A stretch of 64,000 bases of DNA from Lutjanus erythropterus (GCA_020091685.1 CM034609.1:21835204-21899203), one strand, 5' to 3'; shown: positions 48,261-60,697, counted from the stretch's first letter. The notes: a model not told the origin generated them from the sequence alone. Numbers and translations: made by a program.

Positions 48261-51200
48261 CTAGTACACAGCCGAATAGTATGCAGTGAGCTCCTGCTGG
48301 CCTCTCTTGAGCTGTTTCAGGAGGACAGCGGTGCAGACCAGGGCAACAATCTGTCATGCAAACATAGAATGAAGAGGGGGGGGTAAAGAGCAGGGATGGG
48401 ACAAAGAGCTGTGCGGTGAACAGCCTGCTTCTCCTCCTACCTACAAGCCCCTGCTACCAATCTGCACACAGCTGCATAAAGAGGAGTTTGTGTGAAAAAT
48501 GTAAGGGCAAATGTTCAATGAGGAGCAAGCAGACACTTGAAGGAAAAATCCAACCCTGCATGTATTCTTATACTGTAGATGCATTTTACAAAAAACCAAA
48601 AAACCAAAACAAAAGCTGCTTCTTTTACTGGTGGAAGAGCAAAGAATGAACCTTTTGGCACATATGCATTTGGACAACTATCAGTGGGAATTAAAGTAAA
48701 ATACACCACCAGCACATCAATTCGAATAGATGATGTTCTCTTATAATTGTGCCTTAAGCCATTTTAGGCTGGATTTTTCCTTGTTTTTTTAACGGAAGCT
48801 GAAGATCCTGTGCAGTGACCATGCAAAGAAAAGCTGAACATGTCCAGCAGTGAAGAGAATGGAATAAAATCAAGACAGCATGACGGTGAGAGCGCACTAA
48901 GTCACTAAGTCTGAGCCATGGGGATGTTGGCCACAGTGAGAGGGGTGAAGACGACTGGGTCCTGGTCAGGGTGGGGGTAGGAGGTGGAGGCAAGTTCATG
49001 CGGCGGTGGCTGACGGTTAGCCAGGACAGAGGTGGAGTGAGTCAGGATGATGTATTGAGGAGATGAGGCTGATTGACGAATCAGTTTAGTGAGAATGGTG
49101 CTGCAGATCAGAGCTATGATCTTTGGGAATCCGATGATTGGGAGAAGAAAGAGTCAGGGGTGGGGGAGGATTGATTAAGACAGACAGAGGGGTACAGAGG
49201 GATTAGAACAACGTCTTTAACTTCGTGAACAAGAGCAAATGACACAATGAAGCCAAGATGTCAGTCTCGCGTGTCCTTCCACTGAGACAACCTTGGCCCC
49301 ACATCAGTCAATCTGTAGCCTCAGTACTGTGAGTTGACTATAATCTGATAATATGTGTACTGTATGCAGTGTAGAATGTAATTTTGCAATACAGTATAAA
49401 TGGGGGTAATTGAAGACGGTTCAGAATATGATTTCACTTAAAACGAGGGTAAGGCCCTGTTCAGACCGGAAATTAACATGCATTCTGAGTGATCGCCTCA
49501 CAAGTGGACAACTCTATGTACAGGTGATTTGAGCCGCATGTGACCATATTCTTTAAGCTGTGTGGACACAGTGTGTCCAGGGCCGCACTGAAGGGCTGTC
49601 TACTCAACTGACATCAAGTAAATCCATAATTTTGTTCACTGTAATGCAAATTACATGTTTGGGCTCTCTTACCTTCAGCAGATGTCTGTGAACATATTAG
49701 TAACAACAATATTCCCAAATGTTAATTTATTTCTGTCGAAAAAAAACGTCTGTTTTTGAGGTATATTAATAGTTATAACTGTTGAGTCACCAGTTAAAAA
49801 CAATATATTTTGCAAATGTGTTTATTGAAAAAAGTGTGTTACTGTGAAGAGCAGACAGGAGATGCCCAGTAGTGCACTGGGATGCAAACTTTTACATCTC
49901 TGACTGACATGAATGCCTTTCTCCCTCATCTGTGATCTGAAAACATCTGATCTCCACTCACTCAGAGACAGCTAAGTGTGCATTGTCCTGATGATAGTTC
50001 AGTTATAAAATCCTAATGTACCACGGGCTCTGCTGGGCTGCTAATGGTGCAGGTAAAATAAGACGCTCACTGTGGGCTGATAGGGGAGTGTAGTGTGGCC
50101 TTGAACTCAAAGCAATGGATAGTCAGATCTTCATACTGAACGGGCCAAATGGACAGTAATGGACATTGAACGGACAAAATATCCCTAGTATTTATTTGCA
50201 TAAAAAGTGGGGAAGCGAGACCCGATCACAAGCGATCGCTTGAGACGCATATGGAGATGCAGAGTAATGCCAGGTGTGAACTTGTGATTGGATCACTCAG
50301 GATGCATGTTAATACCAAATCACGTCAAAATGATAACATGCTCACAGTGACAATGCAAACATGCTAATGTTAAGCAGGGGAGCATGTTCATCATGTTCAC
50401 AGGATAGCATGCAAACATCTACTGGATGGATTGTCATGACATTTGGTAAATACGTTCATGGTCCTGAGAGGATGTACAGAATGACTTTGGTGATCCTTGA
50501 CTTTTTCACTAGAGGCACCAGCTGGCTGACATTTTTGGCTCAGAGTGAAATGTCTCAACAAATACTGGACGGATTGCTGTCAAACTAATGACTTGGTGAT
50601 CCTGTGGCTTTTCATGTTGCACCATTCGCTGAATCAAATGCAAAACTAATGCCATTCCTGTCAACCTCAGCTGTTGAGTAGGTATATAATGTTTACAGGC
50701 TAATGTTAGCGATAGGCTAAACTAAGATGGTAAACCTGATAAAGTGGCAAAATCACTAGTGGGTGAACAGTGCCACTGTGGCCATATTAGCATGGTCATG
50801 TTAGCATTTAGCTTAATGCACGTTTGTGCTTACACAGGCTTTGATATCATCTCCAGATGTTTTTAGAGGATAACACCTTGTCTCAGCCTTTGTCTCTGCA
50901 GATCTGCTTTAACAATGAGCTGATCAAACCTATCAAAGCAAATGATCTGGCCACTGATTGGCTGTCTGAATTACACTGTGTTACACTTCACCATGACCTG
51001 TTTTTTTAAATTATATTATAAAATCTTTTTCTGTTCACCACCATATTTCAGCTGAAACGTTAACATTTACTGCATCTAAGTGAATAAATGCACAGCATAT
51101 TACAGATTTACCTACCAAAAGCGCTCCAGTTCCAAGAAACATGCCAATTATTAGTGGTGCTTTACTGTTGAAGACATCTGCGATGATCACAGGACAGCTC

Positions 51201-54200
51201 TGTGGGATTATCAAGACATGAGACTGTTAACACCCTCTATACTGCAACAAACCCCAAGTCTACAGAATACAGCAGCTCAATTTCCAGTGGTAGGAACAAG
51301 AAAAATGGTTAATTTCTTCTCATCCTACGTCATATTAGTATTCTAAGTGAGCACTGATAATGACTCAGAGACATACATATACAAACGTATACAAACTTTG
51401 TTAAAACAGCTTCATTTGATGGCACCAACTTACAGGCATGGCGATGTGCTCGAAGAACCCATCTGGTTTGGGACAAGTCTGTTTAGCCAACTCTATCACA
51501 GAGACCCCTGTCACTCCACAGCAGTGAAGCTACGGAGAGGGAGATGAAAAAGAAAACTCCAAATTAAACCAACAAACAGCAGCTATGGACCTTTCTCTTC
51601 TGTTGGTTTGTTTTTACTGACTCGTAAAAGTGTACAGAGACTCTTTGGGTGATGTATAAATAAATTAAAACTGAATGGAATTAAACCTCAGATTTAACAT
51701 TTCACATTATATCATCAATACATGGAGTCCTTAAGTGTTACATATTATCCAATAGTCATATGAATGAATGTCGAATCATTTGTTAAATGTTTTAAGACAT
51801 TTTAAAAACTCAGTTCATTATTATGAAATGCTATTGCATCATTCTTGTTTTACTTCCTGTAGGAGAAAATGGTATTTTGAAATAAAAATGTCAATAATTA
51901 AATGAAAAAAAAAAAAAATCAAATAAATTAAAATGTTATGAGAAATAACATTTCATAATGAGCTACATTTTAATATTTTATTAAATTATTTCACAAATTG
52001 CTGGATCATTTCTGAATTTTACATTTTTTTTTTATTAATACTTATTTCATGCAATGTAAAAGCATCAAGTTCAAAACACATAAGTTCTGAGTTTGACTGT
52101 GTTTTTATTTTAAGTTAAATTGGAAGGAGGAAATGGAGTCTGTGCTTACCGTATTGTGGATGAAAGTGAGAGTGACACCAATGACCGGGTCTCCATTATT
52201 CGCATAGAGAGCATACATGCTACTATAGAACTCCGCAATTCTCATCCCAACCTTAGGACAAAGATTAAAAACACAACATAATGGTCATAAATACAGCATT
52301 AACTTATTTATTTATTCCATTTCACATCCCATTTTTGTGCTCCTCCCCTTCTTTTCCACTCCCCTCTCACCTCCTCTCTCCTGGACCAAGCAAGAATTCC
52401 AATCACAACTTCAAATGTAGCCATAAATGCCAGAAGGCCAGAGAACTGAAAGGTGAAAAAGAGGTAATGAATAAACCTGAACATACAGAAATACATAAAC
52501 TAACAGAATAACAGTTGTTCCACCATTTTATCCCACTTGTATGCTTGCTTTTGTTTTCCAGACCATGTAACATTGAACTTCAAAGAAATAAAGAAAAGCC
52601 ATACAAAATATTTCAAAGAGCAATATTTTCACCTCTTTTATAAAGCAGCTATACAGGTTCATTTCACTAGCCACTGAAGCATATAACTTTGTAAACCTCT
52701 TGACTGTGTGCAGCAATAATGATTTAGAGATTTTCTGACATGTTCAGGCTGATACACATCATAAACCTCTACAAAGAAGCTATTTTTTAGTTGTCTTGGG
52801 TCTTAAAGGCAGCTCCATGTTCACAGTTCAAAATGGATACTGCAATTTGCTTCTGTGCAAATGCCCTCGCTGAATTACATTTCTGTGTTGCGATCAGAGT
52901 TTTAAACTGTGTCACAGTTGCCTGTTTTTTGTTGTTTTTACAGCACACAAGCCTTCTCAGTCTGCTGCCACAGTTCAGAATGCCTCTGAACTTTCCTCAC
53001 TGGGACACTGAGATGAGACCATGAGATAAAACTGAAAATACCATTTACACAGGAAATCAGAGGAAAAGAATAAAAGAGAATTTGAGGTAACCACGGACAG
53101 TTTAATAAATGTGTGTGTGTGTTTGACTTTGTGACAATTTTAACCCCACTGCTGGACAGTTTATTACACGCTTTGTTAGGATACAATGTTACACACCAGT
53201 CTCTGTGCATAAAAGAGCACAAATACTGTCACCAGCAGAAAGGATGACAAATAAAGAGAATATGGAATGAGGACAAAGGTAAAGGGTGCAGAACACCAAA
53301 GAGCTGACCAGAGACACAGCTACAGTATGACTAACTGAAGGATCTCTCATTCCTCCCAACATCCATTATTTTCCTCTTCTGTGCCGTGGAGTTTTCACAC
53401 GGGGAACTGAGACAGTTTGATACTTTGTGGTTTAAAATCTTATGCATCTGCATGTCCAGGAAGCACAGCGATGATATTGAAGCACAAGAATAAGCAGGTC
53501 AATAGATCATTTTAAGCAGAAAGTGCTGACATGGACTGGTATCCGGAGACAACCAAGAATCCAGAACTTCACTTGCAAACGTGATCTCAGCACATCAACG
53601 GAAAATACTAAGAATTAGTTAGGTAACGGACAACGCAGAAGCTTTCTGTGTACTCAGATGTGTAGCTGTTCTTATCTACTAAGCAACTCTCAAAAGTAAG
53701 CCATGAATGCAAACTAGGCTTTATTCTCTTAAACACAGCAGTTCAGCAGTCTTCTTAAAGATGCCCAGCTCAATTATTAATGGTTTGTTGTCTGATTCTT
53801 TGAAAAAGTCCCATAAAAACTTTATGTAAGACAACTCAATGAGTGTGTGTCTGTTCTTGTGTCAGACTAAGTTGAACAAGCAGTCCAAGCAGCTTTTAGT
53901 TTTCTCAGTTCTTGATTTTAAATTATATTAATAGTCATTTGGTTTATTGTGCACTGTCTGCTTTCACTCTGTTGAACTCATCCATGACACCTCCACGAGG
54001 AGTTTTTAACTGGTTATTTATCTGTGTCTATTTATTATGGATGCCTCTATATCACCTAACGTAAGGCTAATGAGAGCATCAGTAAAAATACTGGACATTT
54101 CAGATTATCCTTGAAATCAGATGAAATGAGCCAGTGTTTACCTTTTCAGTTACAGTGAACAGTGTGTTAGCTAATTAGAAAGCACAGAGATTTTAATTGT

Positions 54201-55806
54201 GGTAATTTTGTTTTGACATTGTATTTATGGTTTGTGCAGTGGAAACACAGGCCTCCAAAATCAGCAAAACAGAAAAGTTTCATTTAGTAGCTTTAAAGTA
54301 CAAAAGCTAAAAGTATTTGTTATGCACAGCCCATTTCAGAATGATGTTTATTATATTATTGGATTATAGTTACTGATGCATTACCTGATTGTAATTACTT
54401 TATATGCTGCTGTATAGCTTGATCTAATATTAACGCTTTAATATTTTAATCTAAAATAATAATCCAAATATTAAAAATGGTAGTGACTGACTGTCAAATA
54501 AATGTAATGGAGTAAAGTATAATATTTCTGAAATGTGGTGAAAAGTAGCCTAAAATGGAAATACATAAGTTAAGTGCAAAACATTTTACTTTGGTACACA
54601 TTGAAATGTACTTAGTTGCTTTCATCACTGTGACTGACCAGCACCTTAAATACAATCGCCCATTTCAGAATGATGTTTATTATATTATTGGATTATAGTT
54701 ACTGATGCATTACCTGATTGTAATTACTTTATATGCTGCTGTATAGCTGATCTAATATAACGCTTTAATATTTTAATCTAAAATAATAATCCAAATATTA
54801 AAAATGGTAGTGACTGACTGTCAAATAAATGTAATGGAGTAAAAGTATAATATTGCCCTCTGAAATGTGGTGAAAAGTAGCCTAAAATGGAAATACGTAA
54901 GTTAAGTGCAAAACATTTTACTTTGGTACATTTTGAAATGTACTTAAGTTGCTTTCCATCACTGTGACTGACCAGCACCTTTAAATCACCAATAAATATT
55001 TGTCAAAAATACTGTCAAATATTTTGCAGATTAATAACATGTTCATTTTGCATCTCATTGGTGTTACAGTGTTGTGTAGGGCAGGATATTGAAATGACGC
55101 AACAGGAAAACAAGCTTGGCTGTGGCCCACTATGCACAGAAGTTAATGTGTTAAGAAAAAAACATGTCTCACCACATTCAGAGCCCATCTCTTCTCGTTG
55201 CAGGCACCATAGTCTCCAAACGACACCACAACCAGCATCACTATCCCGAGAACTATCAGTACAGTCACAGCTGATAAAAAAACAAACAAACAAAACACAG
55301 ATCTGTGATTGAACATGTATCATAGACAAAATATCTTCAAGCATTTTTTGGGGAGATAAAAAAAAATTGTGTTGATATGTGCACTGACCGATCACAAATG
55401 CACTTGAGTTGAGGGCCTCTATTTCAAAGACGCCCCTAGTGCCATTGCTGAACCTCAGCCACAGGCCAAGACTCAAAAAGGCAATCCCCAACACCTGGCA
55501 AAACACAGAAATAAAAAAGTGTAAATGAGCGTCACACCTGGTTACAAGTTCCAGTTTCATATCCTCAAATATTGAAACCTCAGCTGCTATTCTGTGTAAC
55601 TGGTCATGTATGATATTTCTCTGGACAGCTTAAGATTATTTGTGGAGGGACAGGTGGTGTGTCAGTTTCTTTTTTGGCACATTCCTGTACAAAACTGTGC
55701 AGCTCTTTTGTTTGAAAACACAGTATATTGTACATGGTTTTTAAAAATATTTTTGTCAATTTCACTGTTTTGCATTTTCAATTTTTCAATTTGTTGAGCC
55801 TAGCAC

Positions 55807-55837
<31 letters not shown>

Positions 55838-56579
55838 TCAAGCCCTACAATGGGTTTTTGAATCCCAAATCTGCATTATGTTCTATATCAGCCAACATAT
55901 ACAATATACTGATATAGACCGATCTGGCTCCACTTTTTGTCTTTTTATTTTTTTTGTGTGTGGTCATTTTCATGAAAATAACCCTAACCCTTTCATTAAT
56001 TTCTTCTGTGTGAATAAACCTGATCGTGGTTCTGAATAAACAGACATGCCACACTAAAGTGTTCTTTGAGAGAACGAAGTGCAGAATGAGAGCAACTGCA
56101 GAACAGCTAAGTAAACAAAAAGAACCATTTATCCATTTTAAACTGCAAAAATGTTCAGACAAGGCAACAGTTGACAAGACGGTAAAAGTAAGAAAAGGGG
56201 AGGTTAAAACAGGGTGTCTGTGACTTCTCTTTTAGTTTTCTTTCATTTTGTCTAGTGCTAATTAGACAGTAGATGTGGATAATATATCGTGTTGACAGGG
56301 AGGCTTTTGTGCCACGCCAGGAAATGAATCCAACGGGTAACATGAGCTACAATTCAGCAGAAACGAAACCTTCTCTCAACAATGACGCAGCCAGAGGGAT
56401 GGGACGCAACTGAACTACACTGCAACATTTGCCTCACAAAACTAACAAACAAACAAACGGCCTACACTGTTTTTGTCATTTTCTATTTTTGGATTACAAC
56501 CAGACAGACTTACCGCAAAGATGATGTTGAAGATGAGGAGGATGTATTTGCAGACGAGGCCACATCCGTCCAGTGCCAT
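48261..56579 (-). CDS. CD9-like tetraspanin (isoform with distal last exon)
   Basis: Minus-strand coding exons 56579-56514, 55494-55389, 55270-55173, 52445-52371, 52251-52150, 51529-51434, 51199-51116, then last exon 48350-48261: 238 aa. The ATG sits in a good context (gcagccATGG) and gives MALDGCGLVCKY. Four TMs: about 11-33, 57-78, 90-112 and 196-222. Large extracellular loop with LHCCG at 150-154 and further cysteines at 168 and 183, so two disulfides, spaced as in CD9/CD81 (CP..., then SCP). Sequon N39-G-T in the small loop. Tetraspanins organise membrane microdomains with integrins and other partners. Odd: the inner loop reads GDYGAC rather than GCCGA. Tail ends YYSAVY. An alternative last exon lies at 48905-49120. 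Divergent from CD9 proper, so no symbol. Confidence 0.87.
48905..49120 (-). CDS. Alternative last exon of the tetraspanin (proximal, long tail)
   Basis: Opens after a cccaaag acceptor in the same phase (0) as the distal last exon and encodes 71 residues to a TAG, giving a 280-aa isoform. It starts IIALICSTILTKLI, plainly homologous to IVALVCTAVLLKQL in the distal exon, so both complete the fourth membrane segment. Its tail is about 55 residues, rich in Pro, Ser and His, with a SYPHPDQDP stretch, against about 15 in the other form. Joining both exons is not possible without meeting this exon's stop, so use is mutually exclusive. Confidence 0.78.
   Translation of the reverse strand: MIALICSTILTKLIRQSASSPQYIILTHSTSVLANRQPPPHELASTSYPHPDQDPVVFTPLTVANIPMAQT
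49452..50326. repeat. Non-autonomous element with inverted ends, tetraspanin intron
   Basis: The left end ggccctgttcagaccggaaa then ttaacatgcattctgagtga; the reverse complement of the right end reads ttaacatgcatcctgagtga. Both are followed by cacaagt. Intervening 600 bp holds no frame. A fish MITE-like family recognised from its ends; not intact enough to define a target duplication by eye. Confidence 0.55.
50330..50860. repeat. Teleost interspersed repeat (gctaacatgctaatg family)
   Basis: Contains aacatgctaatgttaagcag, ttgtcatgacatttggtaaa, caacaaatactggacggatt and a ggctaatgttagcgataggc run, all hallmarks of a repeat common in fish introns. Class unassigned. Confidence 0.5.
54329..54988. 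repeat. Near-perfect tandem duplication of a 329-bp repeat unit
   Basis: Two direct copies, 54329-54657 and 54658-about 54988, both beginning gcccatttcagaatgatg and ending gactgaccagcacct. Only a handful of single-base and small-indel differences. The unit itself is a derivative of a common fish MITE (aatgtacttagttgctttca end). Lies in the intron between the third and fourth tetraspanin coding exons. Confidence 0.85.
55807..55834. repeat. T28 homopolymer in tetraspanin intron
   Basis: Uninterrupted T run; equals poly(A) on the gene's own strand. No recognised retroelement body beside it. Confidence 0.9.
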
Positions 56580-56855
56580 GGCTGCAACGGTCTCTTCTGC
56601 TCCGGCCACTTGTGAAGTCTGTAAGGTGTGCGAGAGAATTACCTCATCACTTCTGCAGAACTGAACCGTGGCAGTATATTTAAAATACACACATAAAATA
56701 TGCACACTATAACCTCTAACGGTCTTTTTTGTTTACATGTAAGTTGCGTATTAAGAAATTGGTAAACGCTATAACAGCTCTGTTTCTCTGAAGACATCAC
56801 CTATGTAATGTGGTAGCCATGGAGACACGAAATTGAATGCAAATAAAATAAATAC

Positions 56856-56970
56856 CTGTACTGTTTGTGTGTGTCGAGGGCTTGAGCCGTTGGTATCCTG
56901 ACAGGATTAGTGGCAGGAAGTCCCACGAGCTCCAAATTCTCTGTTGCTCCGTGCTCCTTTTTCAATACTA
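56856..56970 (-). other. Noncoding first exon of tetraspanin (5' end approximate)
   Basis: On the minus strand a GC-moderate segment ends cagtacag with donor gtattt. The start-codon exon opens after an acceptor (ccttacag) near 56621, so a spliced 5' UTR is expected and this is the best-placed candidate. Confidence 0.45.
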
Positions 56971-56974
56971 ACAT

Positions 56975-57115
56975 GCGTCATGTCCCGCCTCTTTGACCTC
57001 GCTCAGGCCTTTCATTGGCTGAGGGGAGTGACTGACACGACGTCACGCCTATGAGCAGAGGAGCTAACGCGACGCTGACGTCCGGAGGGCGGAACATTAC
57101 GAATGTAAATGAAAC
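56975..57115 (-). promoter_or_regulatory. Putative tetraspanin promoter
   Basis: CpG-richer than its surroundings, with an inverted CCAAT box (cattggctga) and a CRE-like half-palindrome (gacgtcac, 57038-57046 area) plus a second tgacgtc. It sits just upstream of the presumed first exon. No TATA box. It could fire in both directions (see finding at 57090-57190). Confidence 0.4.
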
Positions 57116-57199
57116 TTTGGGAAACGAAAGCTAAAGATTGATAAAGGAGTAGTTCATCACTTTTTGAGTGGCAGCAAACATGCTAGAAATGTAAGTCAC

Positions 57200-58520
57200 G
57201 TTTTCATTTTTAATTGATCTGATATAAAAAAGAATTCAAAGAGAGATGTAGAGCCAATCAGTGCCATTTATTATCATTATTCTGCTAACTGACTAGAATA
57301 GAAAATATATATTAAAAAATACTGGTAATTTTTGAATGTGTCATTGTGAAACTTAAAAACCATGTGAAGAAGAGAAACAAAGAAAATGAATTGTGCACAC
57401 ACACCCACACATAGTATTATTCACTTACTTATTACTTATTATTAGTCTACTAATACATTAAATCAGTAGACCTTCAGTGGCCAAAAAAGTTCATGCCCCA
57501 CACCCCACATTTTTTTAAACCAGTCATTAACGGGATTGTAACAATATACTACCACATGGTGAGAATATTCACCGTGATATCACATGGCTAATTTTATTTT
57601 ATTTTTTAATTTATTCTATTAAAGGACACTTACTTACTACTGCATTGGTTTTGTTTTGCAATTGTACATACAGAATTCAAACATTCATTGCTAAAAAACG
57701 ATTCAGTTTTTTGCACATGCTTAGGTCAGTGTTGGCTCTGCTTCTATTTTATTTTATTAAAGACAGAAAGAACATTTTTAAGTTACAATATTTCTTTCTT
57801 TTTTTTTTTTTTTTAAATGTCATATCATGGCATTAAGGTTTTTGGTAGTGTTACATACTTCATCATTAACAATGTTAGGGGAAGCAGGAAACAAAAAGTG
57901 GTTCAAGTTAAATACCTGTAATGAAATAAAGATCAGCAAACTTTGTTTATTTTCCACACATAAGTCATACTCATTCTTAGGTTTTTAGTTATTTTGCCCC
58001 TGATCATCAAACCCCCACTGCAGTGACTCCATACCCCATCATGAGGGCCTGCCCCTCAGATTAAAAACCACTGCATAAGGTTCAGCAGGATGCACTGCAC
58101 CCATGTATGGCAGACGATATTTGTGCAAGAATCACTCACAGGTCTAGACTGTATCTCATGGACTGGTACTTTCATGCAGATTCCTTACTCCTGGCTTTGT
58201 TGGTTCACACATTCTCCTCATCGGCTTCATTCAGTAATACAGCATGTCATATAACCTGTTAAATATGTTTGGTGTTAATGGTGAACAGCTAGAGAGATGT
58301 ACTGTATTTCTGCAATGTAGGTAGATGAAGAAGAATTAGTCAATTTAATAAATAACCACAAAAGCACATGAAATTTAAGCAAAATTAATGGTGGTTATGT
58401 AAAAACCAAAGACTGATAGAAAACTCCCCATTTTCTACACTTTGTACATTCAGCTGTCAATATTTTCTGTAGGTGTAAATGGATAAAAGTTGTAAAATGA
58501 AATCCACATTGTTAGTTTCT
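57200..58520. other. AT-rich gene-free spacer
   Basis: No exon or clear repeat on either strand; T-runs at 57790-57814. Confidence 0.5.
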
Positions 58521-59519
58521 TAATCAGAATCAGCTTTACAAGCCAAGTGCCTACAGGGAATCTGATTTCTGTTTCATTGCTCTGCATGTACTTACACATT
58601 AACAGACTTAACAAGCCAATAAAGCAGGACAAATTAAGGTAAAGAATAGACAGGACTGTTGCATGCACAAGTATGTAAAAATCTGTTTGCAAATGCAAGT
58701 GAAGTGTTATGTAAATTTTGTTGTTAGAGGGTCATTGAAACAGTTGGTGACCTGTTAGAGGGAACTGTTTTCGTGCCTGGGTGTTTTGGCGTGCAGTGCT
58801 CTGTAGTGCCCACCAGAGGGGAGACGCTGGAACAACTTATGTCTGGGCTATGATGGATCTACAGTGATGCTTTCTGCCCATGTCCTGACTCAGGAAAGTT
58901 CTGAATGGATGGCACATTTGCCCCAATGATTTTCTCTGCTGTCCTGACCGTCCACTTAATCCCGTGATAGAAGGTGTTTTGGGGCCGTGGATGATTGTGG
59001 AGTATTTGAAGCAGGAGGGAACAAAACACAGCTCAAGTGTTATGTTGAGGATCTGCGTGAAGACTGGGTCAGACTGTCAAACAGGAGGGTGACACACCAT
59101 GTGGGCCAGGTGATTTCCTGGTCTTCTGACGCACATTGTGATCTTGACAGATCTGATCTGAGTGCAGTGGGGAGGCGTGAGGAGTGGCAACAGAGGGCGC
59201 TGATGGTTGACTGATGTCTGAGTTGGAGTGGGTGAGGGGTGTGAATGTTGGCTTATCAAGCCCACAGTAAAACACATTCAGGTTGCTGGCCAGGTGATGT
59301 GTCACTGCAGTGTGGGCAGAAGGTTTCCTGTGGCTGGTGATGTCTTGCTCCACACTGATGCAGGGTCTTTAGTTGAAGGAGCGTTTCATTGTAGTTCCTG
59401 TTTGCTACTCTGGTCTCCTCCAGCAGTGTGTTTCTGGCTTGGTCATACATGACTGTGTCCCCACTTCTGATGGCCTGATGAAGCTGCTTGAGTTTTATTG
59501 CAAACCAGGGTTTATTGTT
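58521..59519 (-). mobile_element. L2-type LINE, 3' portion, internally deleted
   Basis: Read on the minus strand. Begins with the NKPWF linker that precedes L2/Rex-type reverse transcriptases, then QARNTLLEETRVANRNY, LNVFYCGLD and KTRKSPGPHGVSPSC (about 59075-59120), before the polymerase core is lost. Closes with the AAAGCTGATTCTGATT tail typical of this clade at 58521-58536. Frames are broken by several indels. Its upstream part resumes at 60434. Confidence 0.72.
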
Positions 59520-60433
59520 TTTTTTTTTTCATTTACTACAATTTTATAGGATAAAGACAGAGATAGAATACTCTCTTAGTTTCACTTCTCCACCCCATTT
59601 ATCTCCCTGACCCATTTACTCCAGTTTCTTTTAAATGCATCTTCTCTGTTTCTCGGCTTATGAGTGATTCTTTCCATTTCTTGAATCTCTTTGACTGTAA
59701 ACTTTCAGGTATTAATAGTATTAATGTGATTATTGTATACAAATATTTATCGTCTTTCCTCTTTATTTCTGCAGTGATGCCTGATACAATATTAAACGGT
59801 TGTAACAACGTCTTTAAATGAAAAATGGCTGTGTTTTTCTCCTGAACTGCTCCCCAGAACCTTTTCAGCACTGGGTAGAAATATAACTATGTACGTGGTC
59901 TGCTTCCTGTTCCCCACATTCCCTCCAGCACTCAGCGCTGCCTGATCAACTGTATTTTGATTTGATTTTTGGTGTTATGAAAAGCCTCATACTAACTTTC
60001 CAGGCAAATTCTTGTCAGTATTTTGATTGTTGTCTTGAAAATTATTTTCTATGTGTTCCAGAATTGTTAAAGTGAATTCTGTTTCCCATTTCTCTTTAGA
60101 GTTGTCCACACCTTGTCTTATACAGTTTTGAAATTTTACTATTTTCACTGCTGTTTCACGAGATAGCTCCTGATTTGTGATTATTTAACTCTGTTTAGCT
60201 ATATTAAATGTAGTTACTGTTTCACCGAAGCCTGTTTTGCTGTAGCTATGATTCAAATAAGTCTACTGTATTATTTGTAATAATTTGTGAATATAGTTAT
60301 AATCCCTATTCTGACCTTTCTTCTTATAATTGATCTATTTTATGATTTGGAAAATCTGCATCACCTGCTCTCTCTCTTAAATATATGCAGTCTTTATCAA
60401 ATTTATACTAAATTATACTTATATTTCACAGGA
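59520..60433 (-). mobile_element. L1/Tx1-type LINE fragment inserted in the L2-type LINE
   Basis: 5'-truncated, minus strand. Its poly(A) tail is the T-run at 59518-59529. The coding remnant includes the Cys/His-like CGEQEADHVH (59889-59920), then LKRFWGAVQEK, ITAEIKRKDDKYL and SKRFKKWKESL, the usual end of L1-type ORF2. Bounded by an 11-bp direct repeat GGTTTATTGTT at 59509-59519 and 60434-60444, with the interrupted L2-type reading (YNNNKP / KPWF) continuing across it. Confidence 0.75.
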
Positions 60434-60690
60434 GGTTTATTGTTGTTGTACATGCTGCAATGATTTAATTGCCACACATGTCCTCACAGAAACCGATGGC
60501 AGTGAGCATGTTCATGTCTGGAGCAGCAGACTCAGAAACACTTCAGTCAGTGCAGTCAATGCATGCCCGTCGTTCCAGCTTTGCTGGGTTGGACTGTCTC
60601 CTCACAGTCTTGTCCACAGGCTTAGCAGGTTTGTTCAACCCCACACTGACAGTGTCAGCCATGACAAAACGCCATGTGCTAACTGTGACG
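60434..60690 (-). mobile_element. L2-type LINE, 5' remnant beyond the L1 insertion
   Basis: Minus-strand reading gives a CEDMC piece and MYNNNKP directly upstream of the insertion point, matching the domain that precedes NKPWF in L2-type elements. The remainder toward 60690 is decayed. Confidence 0.6.
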
Positions 60691-60697
60691 CAAGTTA

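Noticed and set aside
57110-57135. Interferon-response element (gaaacttt...gaaacgaaag) near the tetraspanin promoter
   Set aside because: The GAAA units are spaced by one base rather than two, so the canonical element is not met.
59599-59871. 90-codon minus-strand open frame as a host gene
   Set aside because: Its content is the C-terminal part of an L1-type LINE and is described as such.
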